This document shows positions 53,799 through 64,000 of a stretch of DNA of 64,000 nt, in pieces (position 1 is the stretch's first letter; every line of letters starts with the position of its first letter). The position numbers and the translations under genes were made by a program. Origin of the DNA: Diplonema papillatum (taxonomy: Eukaryota > Euglenozoa > Diplonemea > Diplonemida > Diplonemidae); assembly GCA_030068145.1 (NCBI GenBank), contig JAPJBO010000212.1, forward strand, positions 124,001-188,000, written 5' to 3'. The notes below the pieces were generated by a model. That model searched no databases, was not told where the DNA came from, and saw nothing but the letters and a program-made list of their open reading frames with translations.

Positions 53799-54233
53799 TT
53801 ACATCCCGGTAGGCATCTCCATGGACGGGGTGCCAGATGGGTACGCCGGGGCAGCGTACCGATAGTGACCGGCTTCGGCGTCGTAGTCTGTGCCGTTGTT
53901 CCAAGTGACAGTGTCGACGCCAATGGATCCGACCTTCCTCTGCCCGCAGATGATGGTCATGTTTTTAATAAAGTGCACGGCGATTTCCTTGGTGCCGAGC
54001 GACTTGTACTTGTCGTAGAAGGTAAGCAACCAAGTCCTTTGGCTCCACTGCCACACACACGACCTCAAAGTGGCAATTGACTGGGCTGAGTAGACTGACA
54101 GGAGGGACTCTGTGATGAGCCGGTTGCGTGTCAGCACGTTCAAGCCGCTCAAGTTTCTCCAGCTTTCTCCAGCTTCTGAGGCTGGACCTGCACCTCCACC
54201 TCCGCCGTGTAAAATGCCGGAATTGAAGACCAA
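53799..54233 (-). CDS. Possible gene or 3' exon, unknown function
   Basis: A 144-codon minus-strand frame that is also open upstream to about 54300. The Gly-rich start (GILHGGGGGAGPASEAG) is followed by a protein-like body (NVLTRNRLITESLLSVYSAQ, FYDKYKSLGTKEIAVHFIKN, MTIICGQRKVGSIGVDTVTW) and a tidy C-terminus (HYRYAAPAYPSGTPSMEMPT). A short upstream ATG in another frame (about 54305, MSSLFSASFRQLIRMG) looks like an organelle leader and could be exon 1, but no phase-consistent splice pair could be fixed. No family is recognised. The C-terminal 70 codons are the most convincing. Confidence 0.4.
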   Translation of the reverse strand: MVFNSGILHGGGGGAGPASEAGESWRNLSGLNVLTRNRLITESLLSVYSAQSIATLRSCVWQWSQRTWLLTFYDKYKSLGTKEIAVHFIKNMTIICGQRKVGSIGVDTVTWNNGTDYDAEAGHYRYAAPAYPSGTPSMEMPTGM

Positions 54234-54306
54234 TCCTAGCCCTCCTCCTCCCAGAGGAACACCCCCATTCGTATCAATTGCCGGAAAGACGCCGAAAACA
54301 AGCTAG

Positions 54307-58227
<3,921 letters not shown>

Positions 58228-58303
58228 GGCTAGACTCCGCTCAGGGGTTACCCAGTACTGAGATCACACACACACTCACGCAAAGCGAAGAAAAACAATT
58301 GCG

Positions 58304-58669
58304 ATGGGCCACAACCAGTCGCGGGTATCCCCAGCCCAGTGCAGTGAAGGGAGGCCGTCGAGGAAGCCGACTCGACAGTCTGACCCGGGGCCGAGGGCCA
58401 TCCGAAGCAGCATCGTGGGAAGCGATCATGCGTCTGCCGAGGCCGCGGCGGCTGCCGCTGCGGCGCCGGTGGTGAGGCCGCTGCCGCCGCCGGCAGCGGC
58501 CGTGCGCGCGGCCGAATGCCGCGGCGACGTGGTGCACTTCAGAGACACTTCGGACCGGGACGTGATGGTCTGCGTGTGCAAGTGGCGCCAGATCGAGGTC
58601 TTCATCGACAGGGTGTGGGCCCGCCGCCTCGAGTCGGTGCAGCTCGCAGAGCCCGACAGCGACACTGTG
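58304..58669 (+). CDS. First exon of a probable N-myristoylated protein
   Basis: The ATG at 58304 begins MGHNQS, which fits the N-myristoylation rule (Gly 2, Ser 6). A basic, Ser/Pro-rich segment and an Ala/Pro stretch follow, then a folded-looking part (DVVHFRDTSDRDVMVCVCKW, RQIEVFIDRVWARRLESVQL). The frame stays open to 58759, but coding character is lost after DSDTV, where a GTGTGC donor (58670) like that of channel intron 2 occurs in phase 0. I therefore end the exon at 58669. No matching downstream exon was found with confidence, so the gene is incomplete. The family is unknown; a membrane-anchored regulator is a guess from the N-terminus only. Confidence 0.5.
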
Positions 58670-59339
58670 GTGTGCAATCTCTCCCCCCTACTGATAAGCC
58701 CACTCTCGACACGGAACCTTCTTTCCACACAAAATTCGCTAGACCACCTCCTCACCTAGATAGATGTGCTCAAACGCAGAACCTTCATTTTTTCATTCCT
58801 TCTCAGTTTCTCGGAGGGAGTGTTGGGGGTTGAATCGTGTTGTACATCCGCAACGGCTCAAACTTAAAGCCTTTGATCGATAGACCCCCCCACTTTGCAT
58901 TCTACGGGTGTCACGGCCATGGATTGACAAACTCCTTTTCAGAAGTTGTTGGATTTGCCCATTTTTTTTCACATCTTGAAGAAAAAAAAAAATCTTGAAA
59001 TTTTGTGAAAAAACGTCAAGGTAGTAGTGCAGTTTCTGTGCTTTAATGGTTGCTCACACGGCCAACAAAGCTGGGTGAGGGCTCCGCAAACGCGGTGAGA
59101 AGAAGCGGCGGACACCCGCCGACATGGCACGACCCCCTTCTGCGGACAACGACGTTCACCCGTGAGCCGCCCCCGCAGCTCGACCCATCTGCTGTTACGT
59201 AGATACCGACTATGTGCACAGTGCGTTGCTCAGGGTAGTAATGAACAGACGGAACGCTCGGATGGAATGATGCAAGTGCGTAAACACCACAGGAGAAAAA
59301 GTACATGTGCGCCAGTAAGGCGAGACTAAAGGCATCAGT
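58670..59339. other. Gene-free stretch with a spliced-leader-like word
   Basis: There is no complete gene. At about 59029-59050 the plus strand reads GTGCAGTTTCTGTGCTTTAA followed by TGGT, close to the 3' end of the euglenozoan spliced leader (AGTTTCTGTACTTTATTG then GT). The words TTTAATGGTTGCTC recur at about 22898, so a shared repeat could explain it. Nothing else was recognised. Confidence 0.35.
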
Positions 59340-59542
59340 TAAAGTTCGGGAAACCGTAAAGTTCGGGCGAAGCAAAGTTCGGGCGATGTCTAAGTTCTGG
59401 ACCAGAATCTGGTAGACTGACTCGAATTACCCAAGGGGACCCAAAAGCCACGAGATATTGAGAAACTCGGCAAAAAAACGCAAATGTCGGGCACATTAGA
59501 CCCCGAAACCCAAACTGCTGCCTCTACGCGCAAAGCGCAGCA

Positions 59543-59600
59543 CATTTTAGAGTGAAAGTTCGCTTGAAACTCCGGGGCACTTTTTATAGCGTCATTTCAA
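59543..59600 (-). promoter_or_regulatory. TATA-spaced module N, minus copy
   Basis: On the minus strand: GACGCTATAAAAAGTGCCCC, then GGAGTTTCAAGCGAAC, then TTTCACTCTAAAATG. TATAAAA lies about 34 bases ahead of CACTCT. No minus-strand gene follows within the next few hundred bases. Confidence 0.45.
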
Positions 59601-59644
59601 CGGTCTCCGTAACAGAAGGTTTTCTCCCTGGAAATGACACCGTG

Positions 59645-59711
59645 ATGGCAGAGTGAACAGCGCAAGCCTTCACGGCTGGAGGTCCCGGGTTCGAACCCGG
59701 GCGAGGCACTT
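59645..59711 (+). ncRNA. tRNA-like element (A- and B-box)
   Basis: TGGCAGAGTGAACAGCG resembles an A box. CCCGGGTTCGAACCCGGG is a perfect T arm with the B box GGTTCGAA. AGCCTTCACGGCT can form a short anticodon-like hairpin. The acceptor ends (GTGATGG and GAGGCAC) do not pair, so this is not a normal tRNA. It is more likely a tRNA-derived element or decayed tRNA. The 3' flank CGAGGCACTTTTCCGGTCGA is shared with the copy at 60187-60250. Confidence 0.45.
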
Positions 59712-60186
59712 TTCCGGTCGACAATGAGTTACGGGGTTTGTAAAGTTCTTAAAGCAGCAAAGTTCGGGCGAAACCAAGTTGCTAAGTTGTGGTGATGCAA
59801 AAGCAAAGTTCGGGCGAAGCTAACTTCTGGTGACGCAAAGTTCGGGCGAAACCAAGTTGCTAAGTTGTGGTGATGCAAAAGCAAAGTTCGGGCGAAACCA
59901 AGTTGCTAAGTTGTGGTGATGCAAAAGCAAAGTTCGGGCGAAGCTAACTTCTGGTGAAGCAAAGTTCGGGCGAAACCAAGTTGCTAAGTTGTGGTGATGC
60001 AAAAGCAAAGTTCGGGCGAAGCTAACTTCTGGTGACGCAAAGTTCGGGCGATGCTCAGTTCTGGTAGACTGACTCACGTTACCCAAAGGGACCCAAATAC
60101 CGCGAGTTATTGAGAAACTCTGCAAAAAACGCAAATTTCGGGCATGATAGACCCCGAAAACCAACAACCCCCGAAAATCATTTTCG

Positions 60187-60250
60187 ACCGGAAAAGTGCC
60201 TCGCCCGGGTGTCCTCGGCCGGGTTCGAACCCGGGCCTTCAGGCCTGAAT
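60187..60250 (-). ncRNA. Second tRNA-like element, inverted
   Basis: On the minus strand, TTCAGGCCTGAAGGCCCGGG is followed by a T arm (CCCGGGTTCGAACCCGG) and the same CGAGGCACTTTTCCGGTC flank as 59645-59711. No A box is recognisable. Together the two copies form an inverted pair around the AAGTTCGGGC array. Confidence 0.4.
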
Positions 60251-60475
60251 TGTGCGGCAAATACCCGGTGCCGAGTCACGGATCGAGAAAAACCCGGAGC
60301 GGGGGAAATGGACTACTAGAAAAACGCGTACGACGGTAGGCTAAAAAAGTGTCCCCGGGCTTCGCCCCCGACCCCTAAAAAGTGGGGTTGGCTCGACAGA
60401 GCTATTAGCATATCCTCGTCTCGGAATGTCCGATTCCACTGATTCCGACTCACTGATTCGAAATCCGCTGGCTCC

Positions 60476-60943
60476 GTGGCAACAACAGATTTCGTCGCGG
60501 ACCCGGAGCCCGATCACGAGCCTGAGGCTCGTGCAGGCCCGATGAATCTTGAGGACCGTAACCTCGATGAGATGCCGGAGGCCGCAAAGCTCTTTTATGG
60601 CAAAACCCATCGCATGTATATGCGAAGGGGTAAGAAGCAGTGTCTGCAGGATGCTCTGACACGTGCTTTAGTCACAAAGAAGTGGAGTGACACTGCATCG
60701 GAGGTAGCAGACAAACTTGCCCGTTTCGAAATGAAGCGGAAACGCGAGCAGGGTGGAGAGAGCAGCGTGTGTGTCGAATCAACCCAAGCTGAGAAGCGTT
60801 GTCGGCTTGTTCAGTCTGTTGCCTTACCTACATGTGAAACTGGACTAGGTTATAGTCTACCAGAACCGAAAAAGGATTCCGGGTGCTACGGTGGCCGTGC
60901 ACGTTCTTGGGCGCGTGCCTCGTGTTGGGCGGGTGTTTTGTAA
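60476..60943 (+). CDS. Hypothetical protein, basic helical
   Basis: The frame is open from about 60476; the first ATG is at 60542 (MNLEDRNLDEMPEAAKLFYG). Up to about 60790 the sequence is convincingly coding: KTHRMYMRRGKKQCLQDALT, RALVTKKWSDTASEVADKLA, RFEMKRKREQGGESS. It suggests a small basic, helical, perhaps nucleic-acid-binding protein. After the region around CRLVQSVALPTCETGLGYS the composition becomes arbitrary (GGRARSWARASCWAGVL), so an intron or truncation is likely. The segment before the ATG (DFVADPEPDHEPEARAGP) is acidic and could belong to the protein if an upstream exon joins at the CAACAG near 60489. It sits next to tRNA-like repeats, so a mobile-element origin is possible. Confidence 0.4.
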   Translation: MATTDFVADPEPDHEPEARAGPMNLEDRNLDEMPEAAKLFYGKTHRMYMRRGKKQCLQDALTRALVTKKWSDTASEVADKLARFEMKRKREQGGESSVCVESTQAEKRCRLVQSVALPTCETGLGYSLPEPKKDSGCYGGRARSWARASCWAGVL

Positions 60944-61347
60944 CCCGTGAAGTTCTTTTCTGGTGCAATCCGACGAGACTGGCGCCGAGTTTTGTCTCAC
61001 AGCTGGTTTCCTTAGGCTGCAACCTCAGGGAGAGGCAACGACAGGCGCAATTCACCTCAAAAAGGACCACACACCCCCACTCACAAGGACAACGCACAGT
61101 CACTATTTTTTACAAAAAATCAAGATCTTTCTTTTTTCTTTTTTACACAAAGATGTAAAAAAGAAGTAGTTAATTTTGAAAAACATGTGGAAAAATGCAA
61201 AGATCTTTGTAAATCCATGCACGGCAAGTCGCTTGACAAAAACCAGTGCTGGACCGCCTGTCATGGCACCTGCACATTACTGCACTCGATGCTTTGCAAA
61301 ATCCGACATGGGCTGCTAGCATCAACCATACGCGAGGGGCGAGAATC

Positions 61348-61379
<32 letters not shown>

Positions 61380-61399
61380 TTGAACTACGCAAGTCTTTT
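60944..61399. other. Gene-free stretch ending in poly(C)
   Basis: No gene. A poly(C) run of about 29 bases lies at 61350-61379, next to the retroposon A-rich end. I see nothing else. Confidence 0.45.
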
Positions 61400-61690
61400 T
61401 GTTGTATAAGCACCTGCTTTGTAGGAAATGCTTGAGGAGACTGCCAGTTGCGACAGCAAAGGAGGTAAATGTGCTGTAGCCCACACGAAACACAGGTGAA
61501 TCTGGGTTCAGTGGCAGGGCGTAAGCGTTCAACAAAAAATGCCGAAGCATCGAACTTCGAAATGAGCACAAGGCAGTCCCTCGAGTGTTTTGTTAACAAT
61601 GCATTGGTTGGTACTAAATTAGTAGTTGGCAGCGTACTGCATGAAACATACCAAAGCAGGTGAGTTCCGCTAGTGCACACACAACAGCAA
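61400..61690 (-). mobile_element. Retroposon C (minus) abutting repeat D
   Basis: 61400-61590 is the reverse complement of 15495-15712, with tail CAAAGCAGGTGCTTATACAA reading leftwards into AACAAAAAGAC. From about 61590 it continues as repeat D in plus orientation (TTAACAATGCATTGGTTGGT, ATTAGTAGTTGGCAGCGTAC, CAAAGCAGGTGAGTTCCGC), as at 16636-16750. Confidence 0.7.
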
Positions 61691-61735
61691 AAGAAAGCCA
61701 CTCGACTTTTTCGCACGCTCATTACGCACCGGAGG

Positions 61736-61820
61736 GCTACCTTTCTCGCACAGTAGCTACTTTTCTCGCACAATAGCCTACTTTTCTCGCACAGTAGCTA
61801 CTTTTCTCGCACAGTAGCCA
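61736..61820 (+). promoter_or_regulatory. 20-bp tandem repeat upstream of the RING gene
   Basis: GCTACTTTTCTCGCACAGTA is repeated about four times, the last copy 113 bp before the ATG. The position suggests a cis-regulatory or 5' UTR role, but the repeat could be neutral. Confidence 0.5.
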
Positions 61821-61932
61821 TTTTTGTGTTTTCCATGCAAGGAGAATTCAGGTTGTAAAGGACACATCCACGGAAAGCTGACGGGCACAGCACCAGAATG
61901 AAAGCCAGCAGCGCTCGAACTTGCACTCTAAA

Positions 61933-62940
61933 ATGCAGGAGCTGTGCGAAGACGACATCGTGGTCGTGCGCGTGCCGCGAGAGGAGATCGAAAGGTCGGT
62001 GTCGACCGTGCAGCGCATCTGCAACCGCGCGTCGATCCCGCACGACCTCGAGCTCAGCGGCCCGGCGCCGCGCTGCCGGCACTGCGGCGAGCGGCGCACG
62101 CGCGACTTCACTGGGACAGTCTGCTTGATGTGGGGCCGCCTGCACCACGACGAAGACTTCGACCACAATTCCGAGCGCGAATTCGACAGCTGGACGGATG
62201 CGACGGTGCTGCCCCCGGGGGCTGTCCAGGCTGCGGTGTCGCCGACAGCGTCTGCGCGCAGCTCTCCGACGCCGTCGTACAGTTGGAGCTCCAACGGGGA
62301 AAACCAGCAGCAGACGTGGGAGTGCCAGGCGTGCATGTACAACAACAAGCCGAAGAGAAGCTTGCCCGCAAAGACGTGCCGGCTGTGCGGAGCGGACCGA
62401 CCGACGGCGTTGTCGTCCGCGCTGGCCGCTCGGAGCCCGATGGAGAGCGACCTGTGCCTCTCGCGGTGCGCCAGCAGCTCGTCGATGCAGTCGGCCCAGG
62501 CGTGCTTGTGCTGCGGCAAGTCGCTGAAGCACGCGCCTCCGTTCTGCTCCGCCACCGGGCGGCCCCACCACCACGGGAGGGACGCTATCACCCCGCGGTC
62601 GATCCCCAGCAACCGGTTGGCCGCGCAGCAGAAGCCGTCGCAAAGCACGTTCGAGACGTCCAGCGCCTCGTCCCTGTCGCGGACGGGGTCGTCGAACTCC
62701 CTCACGAAGCCGCTGCGCGTGACGACGTCCTGTGCTTCGTCTCCGAAGGCGGTCGCCGACCGGCCTGAGCCGCTCACGACGCCCCGCGGCGGGCCGTGCC
62801 TGCAGTGCCTGTCGTCGCAAAAAAACACGGTCCTGATGCCCTGCCGGCACCTCGTCGTCTGCTCGGCGTGCGCGCCGCCGCTGGCGGCGTGCCCGCAGTG
62901 CGGGGTCAGCATCACCCACCGGCTCGAGGTCTTCGCGTAG
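61933..62940 (+). CDS. RING finger protein with RanBP2-type zinc finger
   Basis: A predicted 335-residue protein. The ATG at 61933 is the first in the frame. A treble-like Cys cluster (C48, C51, C64 in RCRHCGERRTRDFTGTVC) is followed by a RanBP2-type finger, W129-E-C131-x2-C134-x14-C149-x2-C152, and a CLCC motif (191-194). The C-terminus is a C3HC4 RING: C289-x2-C292, C304-x-H306, C310-x2-C313, C320-x2-C323 (VLMPCRHLVVCSAC, CPQCGVSI), of the type found at the C-terminus of IAP/MGRN-like E3 ligases. The linkers are Ser-rich and disordered. The likely role is a ubiquitin E3 ligase with ubiquitin or RNA binding through the RanBP2 finger. Two decayed copies of its 3' half follow. The words AACTTGCACTCTAAAATG around its start match the end of module N. 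Confidence 0.85.
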   Translation: MQELCEDDIVVVRVPREEIERSVSTVQRICNRASIPHDLELSGPAPRCRHCGERRTRDFTGTVCLMWGRLHHDEDFDHNSEREFDSWTDATVLPPGAVQAAVSPTASARSSPTPSYSWSSNGENQQQTWECQACMYNNKPKRSLPAKTCRLCGADRPTALSSALAARSPMESDLCLSRCASSSSMQSAQACLCCGKSLKHAPPFCSATGRPHHHGRDAITPRSIPSNRLAAQQKPSQSTFETSSASSLSRTGSSNSLTKPLRVTTSCASSPKAVADRPEPLTTPRGGPCLQCLSSQKNTVLMPCRHLVVCSACAPPLAACPQCGVSITHRLEVFA

Positions 62941-63249
62941 GGTGCAGGGGTTGCCCTCCAGGCCCCCGATTCAGCGCTCGACTTCTCGGCGAAAAAGAGT
63001 TTCTTTTCGCGACAACCAGCAAGCTGCCTCTATCGAGAGCATGCTTGTTTACAGCTGAAAAAACCTGGCGAAAAAAATAATGCATTTGTTTTGGTACCGA
63101 AGGTTAGTAGTCGGCGGCGTTGGTTACTGCAACGAAACCTTACCAAAGCAAACGCGACCGGTCCCCCCTGCAGACCCAGCTTCTCGGCGGAGAGACTCTT
63201 TTTAGTGCCAAAAATCTTGAGGGTTGCCCTTCAATGTGTTGTGCGGGGC

Positions 63250-63533
63250 TGAAGCACGTTCGAGTTGACGTCGAGCGCCTCTTCCCTGTTGCGGACGGGG
63301 TCGTCGAACTCCCTCAAGAAGCCGCTGCGCGTGACGACGTCCTGTGCTTCGTCTCCGAAGGCGGTCGCCGACCGGCCTGAGCCGCTCACGACGCCCCGCG
63401 GCGGGCCGTGCCTGCAGTGCCTGTCGTGGTCCTGATGCCCTGCCGGCACCTCGTCGTCTGCTCGGCGTGCGCGCCGGCGTGCCCGCAGAGCGGGGTCAGC
63501 ATCAGGCGCACCGGCTCGAGGTCTTCGCGTAGG
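63250..63533 (+). pseudogene. Truncated tandem copy of the RING gene, 3' half
   Basis: It starts at AAGCACGTTCGAG (matching about 62644) and follows the parent to its stop region. The segment coding SSQKNT is deleted, which breaks the frame inside the RING. CPPLAA is shortened and CPQC has become CPQS. The 3' flank (CAGGCCCCCGATTCAGCG onward) is duplicated too. The unit length is about 600 bp. Confidence 0.8.
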
Positions 63534-63841
63534 GTGCAGGGGTTGCCCTCCAGGCCCCCGATTCAGCGCCCGACTTCTCGGCGAAAAAGAGTTTCTTTTC
63601 GCGACAACCAGCAAGCTGCCTCTATCGAGAGCATGCTTGTTTACAGCTGAAAAAAACCTGGCGAAAAAAATAATGCATTTATTTTGGTACCGAAGGTTAG
63701 TAGTCGGCGGCGTTGGTTACTGCAACGAAACCTTACCAAAGCAAACGCGACCGGTCCCCCCTGCAGACCCAGCTTCTCGGCGGAGAGACTCTTTTTAGTG
63801 CCAAAAATCTTGAGGGTTGCCCTTCAATGTGTTGTGCGGGG

Positions 63842-64000
63842 CTGAAGCACGTTCGAGTTGACGTCGAGCGCCTGCTTGCGGACGGGGTCGTCGAACTCTC
63901 ACGAAGCCGCTGCGCGTGACGACGTCCTGTCGAGGTCTTCGCGTAGGGTCAGGGGTTCCCCTCCAGGCCCCCAATTCAGCGCCCGACTTCTCGGCGGAAA
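63842..64000 (+). pseudogene. Second truncated RING copy, runs off the window
   Basis: It again starts at AAGCACGTTCGAGTTGACGT, shares the TTGACGT variant of copy 1, and carries a larger internal deletion (GACGTCCTGT joined to CGAGGTCTTCGCGTAGG). It therefore derives from copy 1 rather than directly from the gene. It continues beyond the window edge, so more units may follow. Confidence 0.75.

Larger units (their letters stand above)
59340..60185 (+). repeat. AAGTTCGGGCGA tandem array with flanking duplicated blocks
   Basis: Units built from GCAAAGTTCGGGCGAAACCA, AGTTGCTAAGTTGTGGTGAT and GCTAACTTCTGGTGA repeat from about 59750 to 60045, with single units near 59340-59395. A block with CTGGTAGACTGACTC, ATTGAGAAACTC and TAGACCCCGAAA flanks the array on both sides (59395-59520 and 60050-60170). 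The array encloses one N module and one tRNA-like element. Confidence 0.85.

Overview
The window looks like nuclear DNA of a protist. The evidence is eukaryotic-type rRNA fragments, GT-AG introns whose phases match across the splice, a four-domain voltage-gated cation channel, a RING/RanBP2 zinc-finger protein and abundant eukaryotic-style repeats. The genes have very long uninterrupted GC-rich exons (one of about 9.9 kb) and are separated by gene-poor, repeat-rich DNA. A diverged small-subunit rRNA segment and a spliced-leader-like 3' end near 59.03 kb make a euglenozoan, perhaps a diplonemid, my preferred but unproven guess. Everything was read by eye, so repeat boundaries are approximate (about +/-10-20 bases).

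Layout. 0-12 kb: no intact gene; decayed coding sequence (1.67-2.07 kb), interspersed repeats, foldback palindromes and minisatellites, then a degenerate SSU rRNA 3' end (12.03-12.17 kb). 12.5-15.5 kb: a two-pass receptor with Cache, HAMP and cyclase-like domains (+); the cyclase domain lacks key catalytic residues. 15.5-27.5 kb: retroposon copies, a 419-bp TA-flanked MITE, an inverted-repeat-bounded unit carrying LSU and SSU rRNA fragments, and tandem repeats. 27.5-32.5 kb: a two-exon gene with a mitochondrial-type leader, a putative secreted protein, and a broken membrane-protein gene on the minus strand.

32.6-44.7 kb: the main gene, a four-domain voltage-gated cation channel of about 3,700 residues. 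It has a Q/H tract containing a one-base frame break, an N-terminal array of PKA-type RRxS sites, very large loop inserts, two phase-2 introns near its 3' end, and an unusual selectivity ring read as A/D/N/D. 44.7-50.5 kb: retroposons with a nested MITE, a decayed transposon-like ORF, and a gene preceded by three truncated copies of its own N-terminal module. 50.6-54.3 kb: a four-TM membrane protein, further repeats and small gene pieces. 54.3-61.4 kb: long (CA)n tracts, the first exon of a probable N-myristoylated protein, tRNA-like elements inside a tandem array, and an unknown ORF. 61.7-64 kb: a RING/RanBP2 zinc-finger gene followed by two decayed tandem copies of its 3' half.

A functional link can only be suggested. 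The receptor and the channel's RRxS array would both fit cyclic-nucleotide/PKA signalling, but they lie 17 kb apart and nothing shows co-regulation. Most of the remaining DNA is the residue of mobile-element activity.
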